DNA of 64,000 nt from Agapanthus africanus (GCA_030015575.1 JASDDO010000016.1:103683241-103747240), one strand, 5' to 3'. Counted from the stretch's first letter, positions 33,266-45,313 are shown. Program-made: numbers and translations. The notes: generated by a model from the letters alone, not told the origin.

Positions 33266-33832
33266 CAGTACCATAAATTTTGAAATCAGATATAAAATGT
33301 AAAGAGTTTGTATCCAACAATTATGTTACAATTAAATAATACAATTTGTTTTTTTTACATTGGAGACCGAACTTATTCGGGTTGTCTACGTATCCCTTCT
33401 AAATATTTAGCTCAATGAAAAGAAATCTGGTCTACGTAGTTCTTTTTCTAATATTATAGTTCCTACTCACCACTTGTTGCCGCCGGTTGTGATTTCTCCT
33501 TTGGTGTTGAACTCTCCTGATCCCGAAAGCTCCTCAGGTAGATAATTCGAGTCTAATCTGATTGCATTTTATTTTCTGACAGCACTGCTTTTCAATCTTG
33601 CGAGCAAATCATGTACTCCATGGTGTCATACGTTATATTTTCGTTTCTTCTGTGATGTTTAGGAAGTTTAAATGATGGGACTTCATTAATGAGATTAATG
33701 AAAGAAAAGAAATCTAAAAGATATTGTAGAATCATATTTTCAAAAAGGGTAGCTCTAGTTTTTGCTATGCATAGCGGTATTTCTTATAGAATATTCAGCA
33801 CCTTATTCGATAAGGAAAGTACTTAGTATTCG

Positions 33833-34039
33833 CGCTGCGTTTGTTGACCTTAGTTAAGGCGCAGTGTACGGTAGCTAAGTGATGTCTTCTTACATAGCAT
33901 ATGATGCGATTAATTAGGGTAGTCATATGACTTTGTTGACCATAGTTAAGGGTCATGTGGCTGGGTTTAATTAATCATGAAATAACGGGTAGAACTTGAC
34001 TAATACTTATGATTTGTTGACCATAGTTAAGGTCATAAG
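33833..34039 (+). repeat. C1 leader: three hairpins with a constant 20-nt loop
   Basis: The loop TTTGTTGACCATAGTTAAGG (first copy CTTAG in place of CATAG) is flanked by different complementary stems. CGCTGCG at 33833-33839 pairs with 33860-33866. CATATGAC at 33924-33931 pairs with 33952-33959. CTTATGA at 34006-34012 pairs with 34033-34039. The first two stems each contain one G-U type pair. The loop length is exactly 20 nt in all three. Confidence 0.75.
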
Positions 34040-34492
34040 CTACTAGGGGTAAAAACCATTATCGGGAGTTTCAAGTGTTGAAACTTGCAATGAGATTCCA
34101 TACCTTCTATGAGATAGTTGGATCCCGATACCCGCTGCGAGCAAGAGTTGCTCCTGAGAGAGTTTTACACTTTACAATTAGCTAACCCATTATGTGTCTA
34201 GAAAGGTGTTAATGGGGCTACCCTTAAGGGAAGATGAGGTTTATCTTAATTAGGTCCGTGCGAAAGCACCGGGAACCTCCCTCAAAGTACCGGCACTGGC
34301 CTGGCTGAACGGCTAGCAAAGTTGTAGACTGTAATTAATCCCAGCCAGTCTTTCCTTTTTAGGGTTTTTTGAAGGAAGATTTGATTAAAACAGTGGGAGC
34401 CATCCTGATTAGATAAGATAACAACCAATCTAATCTTACAAGAGCATACGCTAAAGTGTTTTCTTGTCTCTCTCTCTCTCCAGGTAGCGACC

Positions 34493-35675
34493 ATGCCACG
34501 TCTTAATCAAGATAATAATATTGATGTATCGACCGAACCTACTTATTACATCGTGTTGGGGAATGTTGGTCCCGTTCTTTCTTATAAGAGTTATAAGACT
34601 GAACAGGAAATAAGGGAATGCTAGAATTCACATACCACCCGATTGAAGAAAGTACATGTTGATGCAGTTTCTTCGGGTGTGTTCGTTACAGAGAACTGTT
34701 TCTCTCTTTGCTCTACGTCCTGGGTATTGAATACCGGATCAGGATCCCACATATGTAATCTGTTATATGGGCTAAAGAAAGGTAGAGAATTGGGAGAAGG
34801 TGATAAAGAAATAACGGTTTCAAATGGTGCAATTGTTGCAGTTAAAGCAGTCGGGGAATATCACCTCGTATTACCACGTGGTAATACATTGATTCTGAAC
34901 GAATGCTATTACATACCGAACCTGATATGCAACATTATATCAGTTTCTTTATTAAGTAAAGAAAGATATAATTTTGTATTGCAGGGTGATGTTATGAACA
35001 TCTTCCTGAATCAAAAGTCGATTGGATCAGGCACGTTATACAATGGCATTTATGTTCTAAATCAAAGTACAGTTCTCAGCATAACAAACACACATAAGAT
35101 AAAGAGTTCAGAAATGAACGAATCCTTCTTGTGGTATTGTAGACTAGGTCATATCAATGCGACACGACTAGCTAAGTTACATAAGGATGGATATTTGAAT
35201 TCGTTTGAATTTTCATCCTTTGACACTTGCCAGTCATGTCTCAAAGGCAAAATGACCAAGACTCCGTTTAGTGGACACGGAGAAAGAGTTACTGAACTCT
35301 TGGGACTGATACATAGTGATGTATGTGGTCCCATGTCTACACATGCCAGGAATGGTTCCTCGTACTTCATTACATTCACAGACGATCTCTCAAGATTCGG
35401 GCATGTGTTCCTGATGAAACACAAGTCTGAAGCTTTTGAGAAATTTAGAAAATATAAGCATGAAGTTGAGAACCAGATGGGAAAAAATATTAAAGTCCTT
35501 CGATCTGATCGGGGAGGTGAATATTTGAGCAATGAGTTTCTGGACTACCTAAAAGAGAATAGGATTCTCTCTCAGCTTACTCCTCCATATACACCACAAC
35601 ACAATGGTGCATCGGAATGGAGGAACTGCACCCTATTAGATATGGCGCGCTCTATGATGAGCAATGCCTTGTTAC
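34493..35675 (+). pseudogene. C1 gag start, protease and integrase (5' part of pol)
   Basis: An ATG at 34,493 opens MPRLNQDNNIDVS, a short gag remnant. Most of gag is deleted before a frame from 34,643. This frame covers the aspartic protease, where the catalytic motif reads WVLNTGSGSHIC (Asp replaced by Asn). The integrase zinc region (WYCRLGH then CQSCLKGK) has lost the first His. The integrase core keeps IHSDVCGPM, TDDLSRFGH and NGASEWRN (D, D, E). The frame runs to 35,675 and stops dead at the W+ insertion. Joining to 45,319 restores the expected ALLPISFWGYA segment. C1 could not work on its own. Confidence 0.9.
35671..35675 (+). repeat. Target-site duplication GTTAC (left of W+)
   Basis: GTTAC precedes the W+ 5' LTR and is repeated at 45314-45318 directly after its 3' LTR. 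Removing the element and one copy restores the C1 integrase frame exactly. Confidence 0.9.
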
Positions 35676-37775
35676 AGTTGGATATAGTGCCCTCTAAGTC
35701 AATTATTGGATCGCAAGTACGTGATTGCAATGATTGAGGGAGGACCTATACCGACATGACTGTCTTACTCGAGATGATAGTATGCTATCTGGTTTGTCTT
35801 TATCATCGTATACATGCTTTAGTTCACTATTGCATGTTGATAGAGCCCATAGGATTCTTGCTTGACTGCCAGCAGTATGATGGCGATCATATACGTGGGA
35901 GCTGGGGTCTGTAAGCACATCCTTAAAGTGTCCTTAGTCGTGGGAGTTTCGAGACAGGGCATCGATACTCCAGAGTAGACTAGTGTATACAGTCGAGACC
36001 CCGACGAGGGGCGGTGGCCGGTCTCACAAGCCACTGGTGTCAGTTGGATCACCTAAGATGTATACATGTGCTCATTGGGTTATGAGTACACCGGACATGA
36101 CTTGCAGGGAATATGCTAGTTGGTATTATACATATCGTCAGATAGCAGTTCCCTGGTGACATGTGTACAGGTTAGTTTGTCGACCTGAGATCGTCATTTG
36201 TCTCGTGTGAGTTCCCACTGTGCTTTGATTTCTACCCTACCACGGCTCAACGGAGTCGTGCAAACAGGTATTTTTTGGGTACAGTCCCGAGCCACATGGA
36301 GGCAGTGAGCGGATCGTCGGGGATTCGTCTCTCCCGGTATTGGGGGTTGATGTCGCACAGTGCACGGGTGGCCATCACTAGAAATCCTCGGCTGAGGTAT
36401 TGGAGAATTACGGATTTGGATCAGTAGTTTCTCAGATAGTGATGGGCTTCATGCCGACACGATTTATCGCGTTATTAGGGGTCTGATTTTATCCACCCCC
36501 TAGACTCGATATGCGATACTCTTTAGACGAACGGACCGGACTGTATGGATATTGTCACTGTCAGGCTCAGTAGGGTTTATGGATGAGTTCGCTCGTCAGC
36601 TTCCCTTCCAATCAATACATAAGCAACCGTTCTTACAGCTTGTACCTCTGACGTGCTAGTGGTTATACCCAGTGCCAGTGTGTTGATGAGTCATTAGAGT
36701 CCCCCACAGACCGTTTTCCAAGTTCGGGCAAAACGTTGTAGAGGCCGTATGGTTTTATGGCAGGGTTCGGAAAATGCACGTGCGTTTACGCACGTGTTAT
36801 TTTTCGGGCAGATAATACTGGTAGGCTTTGGTTTAAGCCGGATTCCAGTATTATACCGTGTAGATATAATATCTTTGTCTCAGTTGCATTTGTATTCGGC
36901 CGTAATACAAATGCGGGTATGTTTATACTGATACGGGGTTATCCTGAAATTCATTTCAGGATCACTTTTGGAAGTTGCCAGTTTCCAGTTTTCTATCACC
37001 CGTATTTAACATTCGGTTAAATACAGATTTATCTTTTCTTCTTGAGGGTGAGTCATAGGGTGAGTCATGTGTGTGGATGCTTCTTGTAGGTGACTAGGAT
37101 GGTGAGGTGGCTTAGTGCATTAATGGAGCATTTATGTGTTGATGACTATGTGTTATGAACCATTGTTTCATTAAATGTGTTCATACAAGGTGTTAGATGA
37201 CACATTCTTCTCATTAATGCTAATGGTCACTCTCCTTCCTCCTACACTCACCCCCCTTGCCTCTATAAGTGGCCGGCCACCTCTTGGTGGTGGAGATGGT
37301 TATTCATTTGAGAAAAGATATAGTTTATAGTGTATGGAAATTTCATAGCTCCTTTCATTCCATCACAGTTCCAAAAGGGCAACTTCATTAACCGTTCGTC
37401 CGTGACTTTGGACGTAACGAGACAAAGTGTTCTACTCATTCTCTACATCATCTTGGTCGTCTCTTTTAGCAAACTTGACGACCGAGTTGCCTCGGTTCAG
37501 AGGCGGGAGCCCGTTTAAAGATCCGTCGACGTGGTGCCACCTGGACGAGAAGACTGGAGATTCAGGAGATCGGAGCAGCCGCAACAAAGCGTGGGATGAT
37601 GGTTGAAGACCGAAGGACTCGGATCGTTTGGTATAACATTTCTACCCACTTTGTAGTTTGTTAGTTTAGTTTTAATGGAAGATCCGGGTTATAGTACGTG
37701 ATAGCGCCAGTTGTAAAAAGTTTTGTTCCGCATTTGGCGTCTGTTAGACGGCCGGGGCGCTACCGTGGACTTACA
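35676..37775 (+). repeat. 5' LTR of W+ (2.1 kb)
   Basis: Begins AGTTGGATATAGTGCC (TGTTGG in the partner) and ends GTGGACTTACA next to the primer-binding site. It includes a chain of hairpins at 36,777-37,024, and TATAAGTGGCCGG near 37,264 as a likely TATA region for element transcription. The 36,000-36,060 segment (GACCCCGACGAGGGGCGGTG) is shared with the W- LTRs in inverse orientation. Confidence 0.92.
36777..37024 (+). repeat. Chain of inverted repeats in the W+ 5' LTR
   Basis: In order: CACGTGCG (36777-36784 with 36789-36796, 4-nt loop); ATAATACTGG (36812-36821 with 36845-36854, inner GGCTT/AAGCC); AGATATAATATCT (36862-36874); GCATTTGTATT (36886-36896 with 36904-36914); ATCCTGAAAT (36941-36950 with 36953-36962); GTATTTAAC (37002-37010 with 37016-37024). 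All are perfect. The 3' LTR repeats the chain at about 44,315-44,565. Confidence 0.85.
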
Positions 37776-37776
37776 G

Positions 37777-37788
37777 TGGTATCAGAGC
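37777..37788 (+). other. Primer-binding site of W+
   Basis: TGGTATCAGAGC, the initiator-Met tRNA complement used by many plant LTR elements, one base after the 5' LTR. Confidence 0.9.
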
Positions 37789-39573
37789 CTCACCATTAAG
37801 CTATACTAACTTGTGCTAACGCGTTTAAAATATCGATCGAACGGATTTTCGAAAACCGCAAAATTCCATGTTAAAGTTTCTGTCGATTTTTAAAAGGGTC
37901 TAAAAATTATTTTGCATATACCAGAAAATTAAGCTGGCTTTTTTAAGGAACCAGAAGAAAAACGACCCCACTGAGTCGACCAAACCACCGTGGAAACACG
38001 GTCAAAGCCTTGCTTTGACCACGGAACCACGGCCGTATTGGTGACTTAGTGGACCATGTTTCTTCTGTTGTTTCTACATGATAAATTGTGGTTTCTGGTA
38101 CTGTTCTTTTGGGCCTAGATTTTGTTACTGTACAACAGATGTACGTGGGGTTCACTTCGGGAAATTTTGTCGATCGAAATTTTAAACTTGTTAGTATACA
38201 GTACTTACTTTATATCTCCGACCGGGAATGTCATTCGAGCGGTAAATTGCGTCTAATTGCTATAGTTCTTTTAGACGGATTTGCGAACGTGACATTCGCG
38301 TTGATGTTCTGTGTTGTGCTGTAATGTTGCGGATATGTCGTGGTGGATAGCAGTGTGCAATGGTAGTGCAGTTTGGATTTATTTGTACATTTGATATTGC
38401 GGGGCGAGCGTCCAACATGTGGACTGCCGTCTCTGCCTGTTTGTATATTATTCTTTTGGGGTACGATCGGGTTGAGGTCGATGTACCCGTTGTATATATT
38501 TTTATTTCTGTACTAGGTTTACCCCGCGACGGAGTGCACGGATAGCCGGGTTCTGGAGGGCAACGGGTCCGTATCTCATGGCTTTGAGAGGCAAAGGGAC
38601 CTCACTCTAGAATTGGCAGACTATTCGCCGCACTCGTAGGGGGTACAGGTTGACCCAAGGAGGGGTGCTCAAGTTACCGGATTCCGTGAAGTGCCGGGTG
38701 GTCCATTCATTTTGCTGTAGGGGGCTACCTCGCTTCAGGTTTTGGCGGGTAACTTGCCGTACCCGTAGGGGTCTAGGTTTCATTGCACTGGCTATCCACA
38801 CGACCAGGGGAATGTCGGTTTTCAGCAGCGGGTCTGTGAAACCCGGGGATCACAGATTATCTGTATTATTCTGTGATGCTTATTACTTTTCTGTAATGTT
38901 GCATATTATCACGCCTGGAGCGATTATTGTATATTGATATATATATATATTATTAGATGTTGTATATGTTTTACACCCGCGCTGGTTCAGTCCCCGCTCT
39001 GTCGTTAGTTAAGTAACCTAACGGGTGATGACGGGACCCAGTGACGAATGCGGATGGCATATACGTGCATTATATTTTCGTTCTTTTCTGGTGTGATTGA
39101 TTGATGGGACTGCATTGATTCTTATCAATGCAAGGATAAAACAAACCTATATTTGATGTTGTTGGAACAAATTTTAAAAGGTGTTATTACACAGATGTTT
39201 ACTTTTGTTTTGCATAGCGGTATTCAGTTGGAATATCCTGTACCTCATTCGACGAGGCAAGGGCCGAGATCCCTTCACCGGGAGTGACCCCTTGGGCAGA
39301 AGTTTACGTCAGGGTAATAACTTCACTATAGTCGATTACAAGTTGCTTTGCATCATGGTATTCAGTTAGAATATCCTGCACCTCATTCCACGAGGAAAGA
39401 GCCGGGATCCCTTCACCAGGAGTGACCTCTTTAGCAAAGGTTTTCGTCACTATATTTTTATAAAAAGCTATCAGGTTCCTTCATCGAGATCAAGTTCATT
39501 ACGTTAAAGGTTTTTCGCCAAAAACCAGCCGTAGCCCTCCGTCGTATCTTATGGATGGTCAGTAGTATTCAAG

Positions 39574-39892
39574 CTATGTTTGTTGGCTTTCGTCAAGGCA
39601 TAGTGCTTGGTAGCTGCTGGGGTATTCATTTGTAGCATAGATAGATGTGTTGGTTTGGGACAGTCGTATTACCTTGTTGGCTTTCGTCAAGGGTATGTAC
39701 GGGTGGGTTCAAATTAACCTGGATAATGACGGGCAGAACTTGACATGTGACTTATGATTTGTTGGCTTTCGTCAAGGTCATAAGAGCATGGGGCAAAAAT
39801 CACATCGGGAGTTTCAAACAAACAACAAACTTTCCAGGCATGCGCATACCTTCTGGAGTGTGATAACTTGAGTGGCTTCCATCAAGTTATCA
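39574..39892 (+). repeat. W+ leader: four hairpins with 20-nt loops
   Basis: The loop is TTTGTTGGCTTTCGTCAAGG. The stems are CTATG (39574-39578 with 39599-39603), a weaker TAC/GTA stem around the loop 39673-39692, and CTTATGA (39751-39757 with 39778-39784). The fourth hairpin has stem TGATAA (39861-39866 with 39887-39892) and a diverged 20-nt loop CTTGAGTGGCTTCCATCAAG. Loop position and length match the C1 leader, but the loop sequence has drifted. Confidence 0.7.
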
Positions 39893-40310
39893 TGCGATGA
39901 TAGTTGGATCCCGATTCTCACTGATGAGTTGGTTTACTCTTCGGATGATCCCGACTAATTCTTCTTTCAGGTTTGGAGGAGAATTTGAGATTACAGTGGG
40001 AGGTTTCCTGATTAGATAAAGTGATAACTATTCTGATCTAGGTTAGAGTACACGCAGAGTGTTTCTTTTCTCTCTCTCTCTTTGGCAGCGACCTTTGACC
40101 GACCTTAGACTATGACTCAGTGACCAAGTTGACCGAACCTTCTTAAAATACTGGCTTTTGGATTGTCTATAGTTGCATAAGTCATTGCCGCTCCTTCTTT
40201 TACCCTTTGTATTTCTCAGAACACCCCGTATTACTACGGACATCCCCTTCCATGGGATAGATCCATCGTATGGTTATATACGAACTCGAAGGGACTTCTT
40301 CGAGGATGGA

Positions 40311-40850
40311 TCCAGGTTCAGGAGAAATAGAATTGGTTTATTCAGTTGTCTTTTATTATCACCTTCTCTCAGGTTGCGAGGGCTTCTTAGTCTAGGAGAG
40401 TACACCTATTACGCTTATTGGATAGTCTTATTCCAAACCATAGGCAGGTGCGGAAAGGTAGGGAATGAAGAAAACCAATTAGCCTAAGTAGGGTGTACAG
40501 AAGGTAATAACTAAAGACAAAAATAAAGGGATTAGAAAGAGGACAAAGTAAATTGCGACTGTTATTATTCACGACCAAACTGCGTACTTCATCGCCACTC
40601 CTATTTCACCTTTGTTTTTTCCCCAGTTCGGGAGAAATAGAATAAGGTATTATTCAGTTGTCTTTTATCATCACCTTTTCTCAAGTTGCGAGTACTCCTT
40701 GGTTTAGGAGGGTACACCTATTATGCTTACTGGATAGTCTTCCTCTAAACCATAGGCTGGTGCCGAACGGTAGGGAAGGAAGAAAACCATTTAGCCTAAC
40801 GATGGTGTACAGAAGGTAACGACTAAAGACAAATAAAGGGATTTGGAGAG
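40311..40850 (+). repeat. Direct duplication inside W+ (two copies of about 220 bp)
   Basis: GGAGAAATAGAATNRG... with TATTCAGTTGTCTTTTAT and GGTGTACAGAAGGTAA recurs about 313 bp apart. W- has a single equivalent (about 11,930-12,170), so the duplication arose in the W+ lineage. Confidence 0.75.
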
Positions 40851-43200
40851 GTGGTAAAAACATATACGGTTAAAATCATGAATTGGATTTTGGAAGAGGC
40901 ATTACTATGAATACCAGGATACCCCTATAAAACATTTTTTTATTTCAGTGCATTGTTAATGGAAAACTGATTTCCCGATTAGATACTTACTCCAGGGTAT
41001 GTATTTACCAGGTATGATTCTCACATCTGTATGGTTTTACAGATAATGAGTGGGAGTAAGTCATTGGGAATTAGGTGATCATCCTCATTATATCGGAATT
41101 CGTTGTAATTGGTGATATTTGAGGAAATCGCATGGGTACAGTTTTCAACCTACGACGCATAAGTTTTGAGTTATTCAACTCAGCGGACTTATACAGAGTA
41201 TTGTATGTTGTCCAGAGTCCGTCAGGACAAAGGGGTTGGTCCTCGTACTATGTTCTGTTTACTTATGACTTCTCTAGATTTTAGACAAGTGTTTCGTAGA
41301 AATACAAGGTCTAAGTTTTGAGAAGTTGTGGGTATAAGAATAAAGTAGAGAACCAGGTGTCATAAGTATCGGGATTCTTCAAAGAGATCGAAGATGTAGA
41401 TTCTCGTGATTGGTATTCAGATGATAGTAATGGTTTTGAGAAACTTGTTTCTCTTTCAGGTTACTCATAATTGGATGTATTCTTAAGTTGAGTAATGCTG
41501 ATTAGCCTCTCTCCATTAAGTTGATATGCACTGGAGACAGCTGCATGATTTGAATCTGGTTTCAATTAAATTAGTGCCTCTATTTCTATATTGTATATAG
41601 AATGGTTCATATCTTAACGATGTTAAGATACGGGGAGTTGTCCAGCTTATGCTTAAAACCAGACACTGGATAGATCAAGGCACGTTTCTGTAATGGCAGT
41701 TTGTGGGTTGACCCTGGCTTTGACGAGGGTTGACATTTCTACCATATGGAAGATCAATAGTTATATTGTTCTTGACTCGCCACAGTTTTATTAAAATGGA
41801 CTTTTTCAGAAAACAGTAGTGGGAGTATGGTAGAACTGGAAGTGATTCCAGAACCGCAAACGATTACGGAAAATTTATATAGGACCTATATATTCAATCA
41901 GGTTTGACATTCCAATAGCCACTCCGCAGACATGGTGGGTAACCTCAGACACCCGAGAGGTACTCCGGTAGCCTCAAGGACGGTGACAGGGAGGTTCTTG
42001 TTTACCTAGACTTGACACTACTGTTGTTCCAGACTATGAGATCCGGCAGGAGGATATGTATAGCGTCGTTCTAAACTAGTTTTAGAAGTGGACGTATATA
42101 TTATTCTGCCAGAGGGTTGTTGTGGTCAGTGGGAGCAGCGGAAGCATAGTGGACAAGTTGCTTATGTCTATTTATAGGCTTGAGCAGATATAGCGGAGAT
42201 AAGATCATCTAATTTTAATGTGACAGTCATGGCTTTGACTTCATCAGAATAGGGGATGGATCTGTTAAGAAGGTAGTAGGGTGTGATGTTTTGGTATTTA
42301 GATGACATACACAGAGTAGGAAGTAAAATTCCTATACTACGATCGGTTGTACTGTGGTCGTCACACAGTTGTTTCTTCACAAAGGACATGGATATAATAT
42401 CAGACATTCTGGTTTTAGATCTTAATTTAGGTAGTTTCCCAATGTAAGTACATTGACAGTATTCTAAAGGTATTTAGAATAGATGACTCCTGGCATGGTG
42501 GTGTACCTGCAGGTGATGGAGTCACCCTCTCTAAAGGTATCTTACAGACTAAAGGAGAGAAGGATGTGCATGATTGGCAGATCACTTGCTTAGGCAATTG
42601 AGTCAATCATGAGATGTCAAGTACCACACCAGATGTTGTTTTTGCACCTGATGCGATAAGTTTATATTAATCCAATCCTGAAGAAACATAAGGAAACAGT
42701 TTTAGAACATAAGTGCTTGTTCTACGGATTTGATGACGGCAGCCTCCTTCGGGAGACGGTTATCATTCCAGGCTTCAAAAGTGACATGGATGACAGGGTG
42801 ATTGTCAGAGTTATAGTTTTCCCTCTGACGAGGGACAGTATTATGGACAGGTGGTCCAAGAGGATACTGTGGGAGGCATTGTGCTGGATACTGATTAGGT
42901 TCAGTTATCGATACAGTCTAAGAAGTTTGGATTCGGAGTTCATTTATGAACTAGGTCCCATCAGATATTCAGACATATTCTAAGACAAGTATTACTCGAT
43001 TCGGGAGATGGCTTTCTCCGCGAACTTGAGATTAAGAGAGACATAGAAAGAAACATCAGGGAGGATCCACTCACTAAGGCTATTTCTCGAACACAAGAGT
43101 TTTACAAACTAGCTTTGTGAAACTGATTAGTAGAGGAGTTGGATGTTCGGTATCACACGGGCTCTGAGTATGCGACATCGCAATAATTAGCCTTAAGTGC

Positions 43201-43211
43201 AAGTGGGAGAT
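43201..43211 (+). other. Polypurine tract of W+
   Basis: AAGTGGGAGAT directly before TGTTGGATATA of the 3' LTR. Confidence 0.85.
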
Positions 43212-45313
43212 TGTTGGATATAGTGCCCTCTAAGTCAATTATTGGATCGCAGGTACATGATTGCAATGATTGAGGGATGACCTATACCGACATGACTGTC
43301 TTACTCGAGATGATAGTATGCTATCTGGTTTGTCTTTATCATCGTATACATGCTTTAGTTCACTATTGCATGTTGATAGAGCCCATAGGATTCTTGCTTG
43401 ACTGCCAGCAGTATGATGGCGATCATATACGTGGGAGCTGGGGTCTGTAAGCACATCCTTAAAGTGTCCCTAGTCGTGGGAGTTTCGAGACAGGGCATCG
43501 ATACTCCAGAGTAGACTAGTGTATACAGCCGAGACCCCGACGAGGGGCGGTGGCCGGTCTCACAAGCCACTGGTGTCAGTTGGATCACCTAAGATGTATA
43601 CAGGTGCTCATTGGGTTATGAGTACACCGGACAGGACTCGTAGGGAACATGCTAGTTGGTATTATACATATCGTCAGATAGCAGTTCCCTGGTGACATGT
43701 GTACAGGTTTGTTTGTCGACCTGAGATCGTCATTTGTCTCGTGTGAGTTCCCACTGTGCTTTGATTTCTACCCTACCACGGCTCAAAGGAGTCGTGCAAA
43801 CAGGTATTTTTTGGGTACAGTCCCGAGCCACATAGAGGCAGTGAGCGGATCGTCGGGGATTCGTCTCTCCCGGTATTGGTGGTTGATGTCGCACAGTGCA
43901 CGGGTGGCCATCACTAGAAATCCTCGGCCGAGGTAGTGGAGAATTACTGATTTGGATCAGTAGTTTCTCAGATGGTGATGGGCTTCATGCCGACACGATT
44001 TATCGCGTTATTAGGGGTCTGATTTTATCCACCTCCCCAGACTCGATATGCGATACTCTTTAGACGAACGGACCGGACTGTACGGATATTGTCACTGTCA
44101 GGCTCAGTAGGGTTTATGGATGAGTTCGCTCGTCAGCTTCCCTTCCAATCAATACATAGGCAACCGTTACGTACAGCTTGTACCTCTGACGTGCTAGTGG
44201 TTATACCCAGTGCCAGTGTGTTGATGAGTCATTAGAGTCCCCCACAGACCGTTTCCCAAGTTCGGGCGAAACGTTGTAGAGGCCGTATGGTTTTATGACA
44301 GGGTTCGGAAAATGCACGTGCGTTTACGCACGTGTCATTTTTCGGGTAGATAATACTGGTAGGCTTTGGTTTAAGCCGGATCCCAGTATTATACTGTGTA
44401 GATATAATATCTTTGTCTCAGTTGTATTTGTATTCGGTCAAAATACAAATGCGGGTATGTTTATACTGATACGAGGTTATCCTGAAATTCGTTTCAGGAT
44501 CACTTTTGGAAGTTGACAGTTTCCAGTTTTCTATCACCCGTATTTAACATTCGGTTAAATACGGATTTATTTTTTCTTCTTGAGGGTGAGTCATAGGGTG
44601 AGTCATTTGTGTGGATGCTTCTTGTAGGTGACTAGGATGGTGAGGTGGCTTAGTGCATTAATGGAGCATTTATGTGTTGATGACTATGTGTTATGAATTA
44701 TTGTTTCATTAAATGTGTTCATACAAGGTGTTAGATGACACATTCTTCTCATTAATGCTAATGGTCACTCTCCCTCCTCCTACACTCACCCCTCTTGCCT
44801 CTATAAGTGGCCGGCCACCTCTTGGTGGTGGAGATGGTAATTAATTTGAGAAAAGATATAGTTTATAGTGTATGGAAATTTCATAGCTCTTTTCATTCCA
44901 TCACAGTTCCAAAAGGGCAACTTCATTAACTGTTCGTCCGTGACTTTGGACGTAACGAGACAAAGTGTTCTACTCATTCTCTATATCATCTTGGTCGTCT
45001 CTTTTAGCAAACTTGACGACCGAGTTGCCTCGGTTCAGAGGCGGGAGCCCGTTTAAAGATCCGTCGACGTGGTGCCACCTGGACGAGAAGACTGGAGATT
45101 CAAGAGATCGGAGCAGCCGCAACAAAGCGTGGGATGATGGTTGAAGACCGAAGGACTCGGATCGTTCGGTATAACATTTCTACCCACTTTGTAGTTTGTT
45201 AGTTTAGTTTTAATAGAAGATCCGGGTTATAGTACGCGATAGCGCCAGTTGTAAAAAGTTTTGTTCCGCATTTGGCGTCTGTTAGACGGCCGGGGCACTA
45301 CCGTGGACTTACA
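43212..45313 (+). repeat. 3' LTR of W+ (2.1 kb)
   Basis: Begins TGTTGGATATAGTGCC and ends GTGGACTTACA. It is nearly identical to 35,676-37,775. Compensating changes are seen in the hairpin chain, for example GGATT/GGATC next to the CCAGTATTAT stem. Confidence 0.93.

Larger units (their letters stand above)
37789..43200 (+). pseudogene. Scrambled gag-pol internal region of W+
   Basis: The DNA order follows copia pol but with pervasive stops. An RT-like trace, FWYLDDIHRVGS, is at about 42,286. An RNase H-like trace, CLFYGFDDGSLLRE, is at 42,715, and a pol C-end (REDPLTKAISRTQ) lies near 43,058. A 5' leader with four hairpins (39,574-39,892) lies before TTTTCTCTCTCTCTC. There are two repeated ~130-bp segments at 38,590-38,780 (TTCGCCGCACTCGTAGGGGG type). 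A direct duplication of about 220 bp occupies 40,311-40,533 and 40,622-40,850. No gene product can be made from it. Confidence 0.8.
35676..45313 (+). mobile_element. Complete coding-dead copia-type element (W+)
   Basis: 9,638 bp, with LTRs at 35,676-37,775 and 43,212-45,313, a primer-binding site at 37,777-37,788, a polypurine tract at 43,201-43,211 and the 5-bp duplication GTTAC. The internal region is 5.4 kb with no frame above about 104 codons. By eye the two LTRs differ at only a few bases per hundred, so it inserted relatively recently although its coding DNA was already destroyed. The first base of the 5' LTR is A where TG is expected. It is homologous to W- (7,188-16,679) and more distantly to C1. 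Confidence 0.93.
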
